Shown here piece after piece: positions 1 through 9,749 of a stretch of 64,000 bases of DNA. The stretch is from NCBI RefSeq assembly GCF_900162615.1, contig NZ_FUFN01000010.1:1826513-1890512 (forward strand), read 5' to 3'. Position 1 is the stretch's first letter. The number at the start of each line of letters is the position of its first letter. The notes under the pieces are model-generated. The model worked only from the letters and a program-made list of their open reading frames with translations, did no database searches and had not been told where the DNA came from. A program made the translations under genes and the position numbers. Source of the DNA: Virgibacillus proomii (lineage in GTDB: Bacteria; Bacillota; Bacilli; Bacillales; Amphibacillaceae).

Positions 1-1
1 A

Positions 2-961
2 GCTTTTTTACTGTTGTTTACGTTTATCATATTATTTTCGTTTGGAAATTTCATGAAGGAAACGATGACTTCCTTATATAAACATACATTTACAGAATTT
101 ATCCATTGGGAAGTAACAGAAAAAACCGTTCAGCAAATTTTTTCAGGAGCTACGCTGGAAGTAGCTAAAATGTTAGCTCCTATAATGATCATAGCCATTA
201 TTGCAGCATTAGCGGCAAATTTTTTGCAAATTGGCTTCTTATTTACAACAGAACCACTTAAATTTGACTTGAAGAAGATTGACCCGATCCAAGGAGCAAA
301 ACGGATTTTTTCTATTCGTGCACTTGTTGAGCTTCTAAAGTCATTATTAAAAATCGTAAGTATTGGTGTAGCGACGTTTGCCGTTATTTGGTTTTATAAA
401 GATGATATGATGATGACGGCCTTCAAAACCCCTGAAGCGTCATTAGGTTTTTTCGGGAAAGTAACGATCACTATGGGAATAACAGTGATTATTTTATTAT
501 TGTTTTTAGCTGTATTTGATTATGCTTATCAACGATACGATTACGAGAAAAATATGAGAATGTCAAAGCAAGATATAAAAGATGAATATAAGAATATGGA
601 AGGAGACCCACTCATTAAATCAAAGATAAAAGAAAGACAAAGACAAATGGCAACACGCAGAATGATGAGTGAAGTTCCTCATGCAGATGTTATCATTACA
701 AACCCTACGCATATTGCAATTGCTATTAAGTATGATGAGGAAAAAGCTTCTGCACCATATGTTGTCGCTAAAGGGGTAGACGATGTCGCTCAAAAGATAA
801 AAGAAATCGCCAAAAAAAATGACATCATCATGGTGGAAAATAAACCTTTAGCGCGCTCTTTATATCGAGCAATAGATGTTGGTGATATGATACCTGAAGT
901 ATTTTTTCAGGCGGTTGCCGAAATATTGGCATATGTATATAAGTTAGAGAAAAAAGTTTAA
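2..961 (+). CDS. flhB: Flagellar export switch protein FlhB, 5' end outside window
   Basis: Membrane component of the flagellar type III export gate that switches substrate specificity from hook to filament. The reading frame is open from base 2, so the true start lies upstream and about 320 residues are visible of a family usually near 360. Hydrophobic segments fill the first half. The cytoplasmic half carries the autocleavage motif NPTH (codons at 701-712) and the usual GDPLIKSKIKERQ linker before it. The TTG at 14 is only an internal codon. It is followed after 19 bp by flhA, as in B. subtilis. Identity is secure; only the N-terminus is missing. Confidence 0.97.
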   Translation, partial: AFLLLFTFIILFSFGNFMKETMTSLYKHTFTEFIHWEVTEKTVQQIFSGATLEVAKMLAPIMIIAIIAALAANFLQIGFLFTTEPLKFDLKKIDPIQGAKRIFSIRALVELLKSLLKIVSIGVATFAVIWFYKDDMMMTAFKTPEASLGFFGKVTITMGITVIILLLFLAVFDYAYQRYDYEKNMRMSKQDIKDEYKNMEGDPLIKSKIKERQRQMATRRMMSEVPHADVIITNPTHIAIAIKYDEEKASAPYVVAKGVDDVAQKIKEIAKKNDIIMVENKPLARSLYRAIDVGDMIPEVFFQAVAEILAYVYKLEKKV

Positions 962-980
962 GCAATAAGGAGAGACCCCG

Positions 981-3014
981 ATGAAAGCAAGAGACCTATC
1001 CGTACTATTAGGCGTCATTTTAATTATTATTATGTTAATTGTTCCATTGCCTGGATGGCTGTTAAGTGTATTAATACTTTGCAATATCTCATTAGCTCTC
1101 ATCGTTATCTTAGTTTCGATGAACACACATGAAGCACTGCAATTTTCCGTCTTTCCTACCCTGTTATTATTACTAACTTTATTTCGCTTAGGATTAAATG
1201 TTTCCACAACAAGGTCGATTTTATCAGAAGCTGATGCCGGCGGTGTTGTCGACACGTTTGGCTCCTTTGTAATTGGGGGTAATCCATTAGTTGGTTTTGT
1301 CGTTTTCGTTATTTTAGTCATTATCCAATTTCTCGTTATTACAAAAGGAGCTGAACGTGTTTCCGAAGTGGCTGCTCGTTTTACATTAGACGCTATGCCT
1401 GGAAAACAGATGAGTATCGATGCAGATTTAAATGCAGGCTTAATTTCGGAACAACAGGCAAAAAAACGGCGAGAAAAAGTTGAAAAGGAAGCAGACTTTC
1501 ACGGATCCATGGATGGGGCGAGTAAATTTGTTAAAGGGGATGCAATTGCCGGAATCATTATCGTTCTTATCAATATTGTTTTTGGTTTAATTATCGGTAT
1601 GGTACAAATGGACATGTCTTTCCAAGAAGCCATTAATACGTTTATGCGTCTTACGGTTGGTGACGGATTAGTAAGTCAAATTCCAGCATTATTAATCTCT
1701 ACTGCCACCGGTATTGTCGTAACAAGAACTGCTGGAGAAGGAAATCTGGGAGAAGACGTTTCAGGACAATTGTTGCAATATCCGAAGCTATTATTCATTG
1801 CTGCAGGAACCATATTTTTACTTGGCTTAACACCAATTAATTTCTTTTTAACTACGATTATTGCCGGACTATTAGCATTGAGCGGCTATCTCTTATTAAA
1901 GCAAACGCAGGTAGTAGAGGAGCCAACAGATGAGGAGAACGATCAAACCGAAAGTGAAGTAATGAAATCTCCGGAGAATGTTGTCCATTTGTTAAATTTG
2001 GACCCAATTGAATTTGAGTTCGGTTATTCATTGATTCCGTTAGCAGATGCCAATCAAGGCGGAGATTTGCTCGATCGGATTGTGATGATTCGTAGACAGT
2101 TAGCCATTGAATTAGGTATTGTCATTCCAGTCGTTCGGATTCGTGATAATATTCAACTGCAACCAAACGAATATCGCTTAAAAATAAAAGGGAATGAAGT
2201 TGCATCTGGTGAGCTGCTTCTTGATCATTATTTAGCAATGGCACCAGATATAGAAGATGACGACTTGGAAGGAATCGACACGAACGAACCTGCATTTGGC
2301 TTACCTGCAAAATGGATAACAGAAGAGTTAAAAGATGAAGCAGAATTATCGGGCTATACGGTGGTTGATCCTCCATCTGTCGTATCCACACATTTAACGG
2401 AAACGATTAAAAAACATGCGCATGAGCTCTTAGGCCGAGAAGAAACGAAGCAATTAATTGATCATCTAAAAGAAAGCTATCCAATATTAGTAGAGGAAGT
2501 TACTCCAGAACCATTATCCATAGGTGATATTCAGAAAGTGTTGGCAAAGTTATTAAAAGAAAGAGTATCTATTCGTAATTTGCCGATTATCTTTGAAATA
2601 CTTGCTGACTTTGCTAAATTAACAAACGATACGGATTTGCTTACGGAATATGTTCGTCAAGCACTCTCTAGCCAAATTACAAAGCAGTACACAGAGGATA
2701 ATCAATCCCTAAAAGTAGTCACTTTATCACCAAAAGCTGAAAAAGCAATAGCTGAAAGTATTCAACAGACAGAGCACGGTAGTTTTTTATCGATGGATCC
2801 GGAATTACAACAACAGTTAATCAAACAGATGAAGGAAGAAGTAGAACGGCTGACGCTTCAAGAGGAAACAGCAATTTTATTATGCTCACCCGCTGTTCGC
2901 ATGTATGTAAGACAGTTGTTAGACCGCTTTTTACCAAATGTTGTTGTCCTATCCTATAATGAACTGGAGCCTGATGTTCAGGTACAAAGTGTCGGGGTGG
3001 TGAATATCGCATGA
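981..3014 (+). CDS. flhA: Flagellar biosynthesis protein FlhA
   Basis: Largest membrane protein of the flagellar type III export gate; its cytoplasmic domain docks chaperone-substrate complexes. The 677-residue length is normal. About the first 310 residues are strongly hydrophobic, with the family signatures FRLGLNVSTTR and the cytoplasmic loop TKGAERVSEVAARF followed by MPGKQMSIDADL. An acidic linker (EEPTDEENDQTESE) leads into the soluble C-terminal domain. The ATG at 981 follows an AAGGAGAG ribosome site. The stop overlaps the flhF start by four bases, which indicates translational coupling. Confidence 0.98.
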   Translation: MKARDLSVLLGVILIIIMLIVPLPGWLLSVLILCNISLALIVILVSMNTHEALQFSVFPTLLLLLTLFRLGLNVSTTRSILSEADAGGVVDTFGSFVIGGNPLVGFVVFVILVIIQFLVITKGAERVSEVAARFTLDAMPGKQMSIDADLNAGLISEQQAKKRREKVEKEADFHGSMDGASKFVKGDAIAGIIIVLINIVFGLIIGMVQMDMSFQEAINTFMRLTVGDGLVSQIPALLISTATGIVVTRTAGEGNLGEDVSGQLLQYPKLLFIAAGTIFLLGLTPINFFLTTIIAGLLALSGYLLLKQTQVVEEPTDEENDQTESEVMKSPENVVHLLNLDPIEFEFGYSLIPLADANQGGDLLDRIVMIRRQLAIELGIVIPVVRIRDNIQLQPNEYRLKIKGNEVASGELLLDHYLAMAPDIEDDDLEGIDTNEPAFGLPAKWITEELKDEAELSGYTVVDPPSVVSTHLTETIKKHAHELLGREETKQLIDHLKESYPILVEEVTPEPLSIGDIQKVLAKLLKERVSIRNLPIIFEILADFAKLTNDTDLLTEYVRQALSSQITKQYTEDNQSLKVVTLSPKAEKAIAESIQQTEHGSFLSMDPELQQQLIKQMKEEVERLTLQEETAILLCSPAVRMYVRQLLDRFLPNVVVLSYNELEPDVQVQSVGVVNIA

Positions 3015-4129
3015 AGGTGAAGAAATATATTGCCGATTCAATGCCGGAAGCAATGAAACAAATTCGGAAAGAACTCGGAACAGAAGCTGTTATATTACAA
3101 ACGAGAAATATTAAAAGAGGCCGGTTTTTCGGACTGTTAAAAAAACAGCAAATTGAAGTCGTAGCTGTGAAAGATCCACAACCAGTAGTACCGAAAAAAC
3201 AAGTGGTAACAGAAGATAAAGGATTACATAAGAATCAGATGGTGAAACCGACAGAAAATAGTAATCTGTTGAAGGAATTAGAGCAGGTAAAACAGCTTCT
3301 ACATCAATCTGCCATTGAAACAATTACATATCCGGCTGATTATCAGCTGGTCTACCACTACTTACTGGATCAAGAAGTAGAGCAGCAGCTTGCGGCAAGC
3401 ATTATCGAAGCTGTCATTGAATATCAGCAAAATAAGCAGCAAATGAATCGTCCATTCATTGTAAAACAAGTAGAAGAGGAAATAACGAAGCGACTGGAGA
3501 GGGTATCGTTTCAAGGTCTAACCTATAAAAATAAGCTTGTATATTTCGTCGGGCCAACTGGTGTTGGTAAAACGACAACAATTGCCAAAGTAGCAGCTAA
3601 AAGTAAGCTTGAGGACCGTAAGCGAGTGGCTTTAATAACGGCTGACACGTATCGGATAGCAGCAGTTGAGCAGCTAAAGACATATGCTGATATATTACAG
3701 GTGCCAATTGAAGTCGTGTATACGAGAGCGGATTTTGAAGAAGCAATTAAAAAGTTCTCGGCATATGATGTCGTATTTATTGACACAGCTGGGCGTAATT
3801 TTCGTGAAGAAATGTATGTAAAACAGCTGCAGGCTGATATTGGTATTGGAAGATCAGAGGGTGCAGATACGTATTTAGTGCTTTCCTTAACTGCAAAGCC
3901 TAAAGATATAACTGATATTTTTGATCGATTTAAACCGCTAAACATTACAGAGGTTATTTTCACCAAGATGGATGAAACGAGTCAGTTTGGCAGTATGTTG
4001 AATATCGCATTAAGGAAAAATATAGGTGTTGCTTATATCTCGAATGGACAAGACGTCCCGGAACATTTACTCAATCCCTCTTCACAGCTACTAGCGACAT
4101 ATGTAATGAGGGATGCTTATGAAAAATGA
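3011..4129 (+). CDS. flhF: SRP-type GTPase FlhF
   Basis: Signal-recognition-type GTPase that, with FlhG, sets the place and number of flagellar basal bodies. The variable basic N-terminal part (about residues 1-170) is followed by the NG domain with G1 motif GPTGVGKTTT (about residue 181), DTAGR (about 258) and TKMDE (about 318). At 372 residues the length is normal. The start ATG overlaps the flhA stop (ATGA), and the end overlaps flhG. The gene lies in the fla/che operon in its usual position. Confidence 0.97.
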   Translation: MKVKKYIADSMPEAMKQIRKELGTEAVILQTRNIKRGRFFGLLKKQQIEVVAVKDPQPVVPKKQVVTEDKGLHKNQMVKPTENSNLLKELEQVKQLLHQSAIETITYPADYQLVYHYLLDQEVEQQLAASIIEAVIEYQQNKQQMNRPFIVKQVEEEITKRLERVSFQGLTYKNKLVYFVGPTGVGKTTTIAKVAAKSKLEDRKRVALITADTYRIAAVEQLKTYADILQVPIEVVYTRADFEEAIKKFSAYDVVFIDTAGRNFREEMYVKQLQADIGIGRSEGADTYLVLSLTAKPKDITDIFDRFKPLNITEVIFTKMDETSQFGSMLNIALRKNIGVAYISNGQDVPEHLLNPSSQLLATYVMRDAYEK

Positions 4130-4988
4130 CCAAGCATCTGGATTAAGAAGAAGGTTACATCCAGCATTAAGTAAACAAAAACATGCCAAAACAGTCGCTG
4201 TGATTAGTGGCAAAGGTGGTGTCGGTAAGTCAAATATAACCCTAAATCTCTCACTTGAATTATTAAATCAAAAGAAACGTGTACTCATCATCGATATGGA
4301 TATTGGAATGGGGAATATTGACATTTTATTAGGCTTACAGGTACAAAAAACAATTATCGATATGTTTGAGCGTCATCTTTCTATTCAAGAAATTATTGAA
4401 ACAGGCCCAAATAATCTTCATTATGTGGCAGCTGGTTCCGGTTTATCGAATATTTTTTCCATGAATCAAGCAACAAAAGATTTTTTCTTTCAACAATATC
4501 AAACAATCATTCCAACATATGACTATATTATTTTTGATATGGGTGCAGGAATTACCCAAGATACATTAACGTTTATTTTGGCTGCGGATGAATGTATCGT
4601 TATTACAACACCTGAACCAACTTCTATTACGGATGGATACAGCATGATTAAGCACATTGTTTCCTACAATCCTTCGCTCCCGATTCAAGTGATCATGAAT
4701 CGAAGCCAATCGGAGGCACAAGGAAGGAAGTCTTTGGAACGGTTTCAAGCGGTAGTTCGTCAATTTTTACAATTAGAAATAAAGCTCTTAGGTAGTTTAC
4801 CTGAAGATAAAGCAGTGACGAAAGCAGTCATTAGACAAACACCCTTTATTTTCCTTTATGAGCGAGCACCGATTACAAAAGCAATCAAACGACTTGTACT
4901 TACGTATATGGAGCAAGCATGTGGAGCAGAACAGACAAACGTTTCATCCTTTTTAAACAAACTAAAACAATTATGGACAGAGAGGTAA
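4119..4988 (+). CDS. flhG: MinD-like ATPase FlhG (YlxH)
   Basis: MinD/ParA-type ATPase that partners FlhF in controlling flagellar number and pattern. It has the deviant Walker A motif SGKGGVGKSN near the N-terminus, the Asp-rich IIDMDIGMGNIDIL stretch and the IIFDMGAGI Walker B-like segment. A basic N-terminus (SGLRRRLHPAL) fits the segment known to stimulate FlhF GTPase. Two in-frame ATGs exist, at 4113 and 4119. A GAGGG at 4108-4112 sits six bases before 4119 and abuts 4113, so I prefer 4119 (289 residues). It overlaps the end of flhF. Confidence 0.95.
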   Translation: MKNDQASGLRRRLHPALSKQKHAKTVAVISGKGGVGKSNITLNLSLELLNQKKRVLIIDMDIGMGNIDILLGLQVQKTIIDMFERHLSIQEIIETGPNNLHYVAAGSGLSNIFSMNQATKDFFFQQYQTIIPTYDYIIFDMGAGITQDTLTFILAADECIVITTPEPTSITDGYSMIKHIVSYNPSLPIQVIMNRSQSEAQGRKSLERFQAVVRQFLQLEIKLLGSLPEDKAVTKAVIRQTPFIFLYERAPITKAIKRLVLTYMEQACGAEQTNVSSFLNKLKQLWTER

Positions 4989-4994
4989 AGAAAG

Positions 4995-6044
4995 ATGAAC
5001 CCAATTCGTGTCATTGTAATTGATGATTCAGCCTTTATGCGAAAAGTAATTTCCGATTTATTAACAAGTGACCCTCGCATAGAAGTTATTGCAACAGCTA
5101 GAAATGGTCAAGATGGATTAGAAAAAATCAAGCAACTGAATCCAGATGTAGTGACATTAGATATTCACATGCCAGTAATGGATGGAATAACAGCATTAAA
5201 AGAGCTGATGCAATCTCATCCTACTCCAGTTGTCATGCTTTCAAGCGCTACGGAGGACGCATCGTTTAAAACCATCCAGGCTATTTCAAGTGGTGCAGTA
5301 GATTTTATTGCCAAGCCGTCGGGCGCTATTTCCATCGATATTGCTACGATGAAACAGGAAATTATTGACAAAGTTGTGACTGCTTCACAAGTTAGTCTGC
5401 CATTACAGCAAAAGGAGATTGTCAAGCAGCCATCAACTTTAGTAAAGCAAACTAATCCCGCAGTTAAACATAAGCAAACGATTGTAGCTATTGGGACTTC
5501 TACCGGAGGACCACGTGCACTTGAACATATTATCCAGCGTTTACCAAAAAATCTAGCAGCATCTGTTTTAGTTGTACAACACATGCCAGCTGGTTTTACG
5601 AAGTCATTAGCCCAACGGCTTAATCAAAAAGCTGCTTTATTGGTAAAGGAAGCAGAGGATGGGGAGCTACTAGAAAACGGTGTTATCTATATCGCACCAG
5701 GTGGTTTTCACATGAAAGTGAAACAAGTTGGAACCTCTTTGTTTATTGATTTAACGACAGAAGCTGCTTTACGTGGACATCGGCCTTCTGTTGACATGCT
5801 ATTTACTTCATTGGCTCAGGTAAAAGAAGTGAATAAGATTGCGGTTGTATTAACAGGTATGGGGAATGATGGAGCGAATGGCATTAAAGAACTAAAGAAA
5901 ATGGATCAGCATACCTATGTTATCGCCGAATCAGAAGAAACTGCAATCGTTTATGGCATGCCAAAAGCTGCTGTTCGAACAAATTACGTGAATAAGCAAG
6001 CACCTTTAGGCGAAATGAGTAATTTAATAACAAATTTAGTATAA
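4995..6044 (+). CDS. cheB: Chemotaxis glutamate methylesterase CheB
   Basis: Response-regulator methylesterase/deamidase that demethylates chemoreceptors during adaptation. The N-terminal receiver domain has the acidic pair DD at residues 10-11 and the phospho-acceptor Asp56 in LDIHMPVMDG. The C-terminal esterase domain shows the catalytic triad regions GTSTGGPRAL (Ser), VVQHMPAGFT (His) and TGMGNDGANG (Asp). At 349 residues it is full length. It sits between flhG and cheA as in B. subtilis, with an AGGTAAAG ribosome site. Confidence 0.98.
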   Translation: MNPIRVIVIDDSAFMRKVISDLLTSDPRIEVIATARNGQDGLEKIKQLNPDVVTLDIHMPVMDGITALKELMQSHPTPVVMLSSATEDASFKTIQAISSGAVDFIAKPSGAISIDIATMKQEIIDKVVTASQVSLPLQQKEIVKQPSTLVKQTNPAVKHKQTIVAIGTSTGGPRALEHIIQRLPKNLAASVLVVQHMPAGFTKSLAQRLNQKAALLVKEAEDGELLENGVIYIAPGGFHMKVKQVGTSLFIDLTTEAALRGHRPSVDMLFTSLAQVKEVNKIAVVLTGMGNDGANGIKELKKMDQHTYVIAESEETAIVYGMPKAAVRTNYVNKQAPLGEMSNLITNLV

Positions 6045-6059
6045 ATGGAGGGATACGAA

Positions 6060-8087
6060 ATGGATACATCAGGCTATTTAAGTATTTTTATTGATGAGAG
6101 TAATGAGCATTTAGAAGTCTTGTATAATCAATTACTAGCCTTAGAAAAAAATCCGGACGAAAAAGCAATCATTGAAGAGATCTTTCGAGCGGCTCATACG
6201 CTAAAGGGAATGTCTGCAACAATGGGCTTTAATGACTTAGCCAATCTTACACATAAATTAGAAAATGTGTTTGATGCGATTAAAGAAGGAAAAATTTCCG
6301 TAAATACGGAAATGATGGATGTACTATTTGCTTCCGTTGACCATTTAAATGAAATGGTTGAAGATATTGCACAAGGTGGAGATGGAAGCAGGGACGTTAG
6401 CGATGCTGTTGAACAATTAAAACAGCTTGAACAGGGGGAGTCTGTTCCATCAGCAAAAGAACAAACCAAACCAGCAACCGATTCAGCAGAACATCCACAT
6501 AAAGTAAGTAATATAGATGAATTTGCTATTACTATTTTAAATGAATCAACAGAACGTGGATATTTTAATTATGAAATTACGGTAACGCTAAGAGAAGACT
6601 GTTTATTAAGAGGCGCTCGTGCTTTCATGATTTTTGAAGTATTAGAAAAGCTTGGAGAAATTATAAAGTCGGATCCGTCTGTCACAGAGATCGAGGAAGA
6701 ACAATTTGACCGATCATTTTCTCTTTTATTTATTACCAAGCATCCAGAGGACTTAGTAAAACAAAACATCGAAAAGGTTTCTGAGATTGAATCCGTGGAG
6801 ATATATCCTTTTTCAACGAACCAGCTTGATAAAAGTGAAGCAGAAAGTGAAACGAAAAAAATACCAAAAGAAAATCAACAAACAAAGTCACCAAAGAAAA
6901 AACAACACAACCAAGCAAATTCACATAGTGTTGTTAATAAAACTATCCGCGTAAATATCGATAGACTGGATGTATTAATGAATCTATTTGAAGAGTTAGT
7001 TGTCGATCGTGGCAGATTAGAGCAACTAGCTTCTGATTTGGATAATAAAGATTTACAAGACACCGTAGAACATATGTCGCGGGTATCGAGTGACTTGCAA
7101 TCTATTATTTTAACCATGCGAATGGTACCTATTGAACAAGTGTTTAATCGTTTTCCAAGAATGATTCGTCAAGTAGCTCGTGATCTAAATAAAAAAGTAG
7201 AAGTAGAAATTATTGGTGCAGAAACAGAATTAGATCGTACGGTTATTGATGAAATTGGCGATCCACTAGTACATCTAATTCGTAACGCAATGGATCATGG
7301 GATCGAATCTCCAGAAGAACGTATGAACAAAGGAAAGCCAGAACAAGGAACATTAAAACTAGAGGCATATCATAGCGGAAATCATGTTTTTATAGAAATT
7401 AAAGATGATGGAGCGGGAATTAGCAGAGAGAAGGTTCTAAAAAAAGCAATTGCAAAAGGCATTCTTTCTGAGAGTCAGGCAGAAATTTTAACCGATCAGC
7501 AAGTATTTGATCTGATCATGTCCAGTGGCTTTTCTACTGCAGATCAAGTCTCTGATTTATCTGGTAGAGGCGTTGGCTTAGATGTCGTTAAAAACACCAT
7601 TGAATCTTTAGGTGGAAGAATTTCCATTGATTCAAAACCAGATCAAGGTTCTATTTTCTCGATTCAATTGCCACTGACGCTTTCAATCATTTCCGTATTA
7701 CTTATTGAGTTACAAAAAGAAAAGTATGCAATCCCATTATCATCCATTATTGAAACTGCAATTGTGCATAAAGATGATATTATGCATGCACATCATACGA
7801 AAGTGATTGATTTTCGTGGTACGGTTGTTCCATTAGCATTTTTAAATGAAATTTTTGCTGTACCGATCAACGAGGAAGCGCCATCAAGCGACTATTTGTC
7901 CATTGTTATCGTGAAAAAGGGCAATAAATTAACCGGATTAGTAGTTGATTCGTTTATTGGACAGCAAGAAGTTGTTTTAAAATCATTGGGAAGCTATTTA
8001 ACAGAAACATTTGCTATTTCTGGAGCAACCATACTTGGCGACGGTGAAGTAGCATTAATTATTGATAGCAATGCACTCATTAAATAA
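6060..8087 (+). CDS. cheA: Chemotaxis histidine kinase CheA
   Basis: Receptor-coupled histidine kinase that phosphorylates CheY, CheB and CheV. Domains in order: HPt with phosphorylated His46 in AAHTLKGMSATMGF; a CheY-binding P2 region; a lysine- and glutamine-rich linker (about residues 260-295); a dimerisation helix pair; an ATPase with N-box HLIRNAMDHGIE, DDGAGI and GRGVGLDVVKN; and a C-terminal CheW-like domain. An upstream in-frame ATG at 6045 exists, but the GGAGGG at 6047-6052 lies inside it and is well spaced for the ATG at 6060, which gives 675 residues and puts the active His at position 46 as in B. subtilis. Confidence 0.97.
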   Translation: MDTSGYLSIFIDESNEHLEVLYNQLLALEKNPDEKAIIEEIFRAAHTLKGMSATMGFNDLANLTHKLENVFDAIKEGKISVNTEMMDVLFASVDHLNEMVEDIAQGGDGSRDVSDAVEQLKQLEQGESVPSAKEQTKPATDSAEHPHKVSNIDEFAITILNESTERGYFNYEITVTLREDCLLRGARAFMIFEVLEKLGEIIKSDPSVTEIEEEQFDRSFSLLFITKHPEDLVKQNIEKVSEIESVEIYPFSTNQLDKSEAESETKKIPKENQQTKSPKKKQHNQANSHSVVNKTIRVNIDRLDVLMNLFEELVVDRGRLEQLASDLDNKDLQDTVEHMSRVSSDLQSIILTMRMVPIEQVFNRFPRMIRQVARDLNKKVEVEIIGAETELDRTVIDEIGDPLVHLIRNAMDHGIESPEERMNKGKPEQGTLKLEAYHSGNHVFIEIKDDGAGISREKVLKKAIAKGILSESQAEILTDQQVFDLIMSSGFSTADQVSDLSGRGVGLDVVKNTIESLGGRISIDSKPDQGSIFSIQLPLTLSIISVLLIELQKEKYAIPLSSIIETAIVHKDDIMHAHHTKVIDFRGTVVPLAFLNEIFAVPINEEAPSSDYLSIVIVKKGNKLTGLVVDSFIGQQEVVLKSLGSYLTETFAISGATILGDGEVALIIDSNALIK

Positions 8088-8111
8088 CTAATAATATTGG
8101 AGGAAAAAACG

Positions 8112-8582
8112 ATGGAAAATAACGCAACGACTAGCAGAAAAGTAATCGTATTTCAGCTTGGAGATGAGGAATACGCAGTATCCGTACAGCAAGTAGGATC
8201 AATTGAAAGAATGATTCCAATTACTAGAGTTCCGCAGACGGCAGATTTTGTTAAAGGAGTAATTAATTTAAGAGGAGTAGTAACTCCGGTTATTGATTTG
8301 CGTCTCCGTTTTGGTATGGAGAAAACGGCTTACAATGATTCTACCCGCATCATTATCGTCTTTGTAGATGAGATGGAGGTAGGGCTGATCGTAGATGCTG
8401 CGAATGATGTGATTGACATTCCTGAATCAGAAATTGAACCTACTCCAGAGGTTATTGGTACTGTTGAGGCAAAATACATTGATGGTGTAGCGAAGTTGGA
8501 TAATCGCTTATTGATTTTACTAAATATGCAAAAGGTTTTAACCGAAGAAGAAATTCAAGAGTTAAAATCGGTAGAAGGATAA
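8112..8582 (+). CDS. cheW: Chemotaxis coupling protein CheW
   Basis: Adaptor that links chemoreceptors to CheA. The protein is a single CheW domain of 156 residues with KVIVFQLGDEEYAVSV at the start and VKGVINLRGVVTPVIDLR in the middle. A TTG at 8097 also opens the frame, but GGAGG at 8099-8103 is correctly spaced for the ATG at 8112. It lies directly after cheA and before cheC. Confidence 0.97.
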   Translation: MENNATTSRKVIVFQLGDEEYAVSVQQVGSIERMIPITRVPQTADFVKGVINLRGVVTPVIDLRLRFGMEKTAYNDSTRIIIVFVDEMEVGLIVDAANDVIDIPESEIEPTPEVIGTVEAKYIDGVAKLDNRLLILLNMQKVLTEEEIQELKSVEG

Positions 8583-8588
8583 ATATGT

Positions 8589-9221
8589 ATGGATGTTACA
8601 AAATTAACGCAAATGCAAAAAGATGTGTTGCGTGAGATTGGTAATATTGGAGCTGGAAATGCGGCGACTTCCATGTCAAAACTATTAAATAGAAAAGTAG
8701 AAATGGAAGTGCCTGCTGTTAAAATCGTAAGTTATGATGAAATGATGGAGCTAATAGGGGGACCGGAAGCAATCATCGTTGCTTTGTTATTTCAAATAAA
8801 AGGAGATGCACCAGGAACAGTTTACTTCATTTTATCCATAGAGGAAGCGAATGCTCTAATCAAGGAGATAACGCAAAATAGTGAACTTAAACTTACAAAT
8901 ACGGCAGATAATGAACTGGCGGCATCTGTGTTGCAAGAGGCTGGAAATATTTTGACGGGTGCTTATCTATCTGCATTGGCGGATTTTACGAATATGAACC
9001 TGCAGCCTTCTATACCTTATTTAAGTGTTGACATGGCAGCGGCTATTTTAACAGTAGGATTACTAGAAATATCCCAGGTTACAGATTACGCCTTAATTAT
9101 CGATACGAAGATTCATCCTTCTTATCTAACAAATAAAATTAAAGGTAATTTTTTATTTATCCCTAATCCGGATTCGTTTACTAAAATATTTCAAGCGTTA
9201 GGAATTAATGATCATGACTAA
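8589..9221 (+). CDS. cheC: CheY-P phosphatase CheC
   Basis: Phosphatase of phosphorylated CheY that also binds and regulates CheD. Both halves of the duplicated active-site pattern are present: REIGNIGAGNAATSMSKLL near the N-terminus and LQEAGNILTGAYLSAL in the middle. At 210 residues it is the usual length. It starts 7 bp after the cheW stop and its last codons overlap the cheD start, consistent with the known functional pair. Confidence 0.97.
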   Translation: MDVTKLTQMQKDVLREIGNIGAGNAATSMSKLLNRKVEMEVPAVKIVSYDEMMELIGGPEAIIVALLFQIKGDAPGTVYFILSIEEANALIKEITQNSELKLTNTADNELAASVLQEAGNILTGAYLSALADFTNMNLQPSIPYLSVDMAAAILTVGLLEISQVTDYALIIDTKIHPSYLTNKIKGNFLFIPNPDSFTKIFQALGINDHD

Positions 9222-9714
9222 AACAACATCATCGATTATTAGGGTGGGTATTGCTGATTTAAATATAGTTAAGGCTCCGCAAAAAATACGCACAGCAGGA
9301 TTAGGATCATGTGTAGGTGTTGTTATTTATGATGAACGTAAACAAATTGCAGGACTTTCTCATGTACTTTTGCCAAATTCAAAACTAGCAAGACAGCCAG
9401 ATTTTAATATGTATAAGTACGCAGATACAGCTATTCCTTATTTAGTAGACCGTCTTTTTAAAGCAGGCGCGAGAAAAGGTATGCTCAAAGCAAAAGTGGC
9501 AGGTGGAGCACAGATGTTTCAGTTCTCCAATGGTTCAGATATCATGCGAATTGGACCGCGTAATGTCGAAGCTGTTTTAGAGCAGCTTAAACAGCTATCG
9601 ATTCCCATTATTGCTTCTGACGTAGGAGGAAATGCTGGACGAACAATTGAATTTGATCCAGAAACAAGTCAATTGAAAATCAGGACGGTAAATAAGGGTG
9701 ATACCTTCATATAA
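9214..9714 (+). CDS. cheD: Chemoreceptor glutamine deamidase CheD
   Basis: Deamidates specific receptor glutamines and is modulated by CheC. Starting at the ATG at 9214 gives 166 residues with catalytic Cys33 (GLGSCVGVV) and His50 (LSHVLLP), the same numbers as in B. subtilis, and a TAGGA about ten bases upstream. An alternative ATG at 9208 would add two residues and sits only four bases from that TAGGA. It overlaps the 3' end of cheC. Confidence 0.96.
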   Translation: MTKTTSSIIRVGIADLNIVKAPQKIRTAGLGSCVGVVIYDERKQIAGLSHVLLPNSKLARQPDFNMYKYADTAIPYLVDRLFKAGARKGMLKAKVAGGAQMFQFSNGSDIMRIGPRNVEAVLEQLKQLSIPIIASDVGGNAGRTIEFDPETSQLKIRTVNKGDTFI

Positions 9715-9749
9715 AAGGATTAGCTTATTGTAATAAGGGGTGAACAAAG

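Noticed and set aside
944..1321. 125-codon minus-strand frame opposite flhA
   Set aside because: Shadow of the flhA coding strand; no family resemblance.
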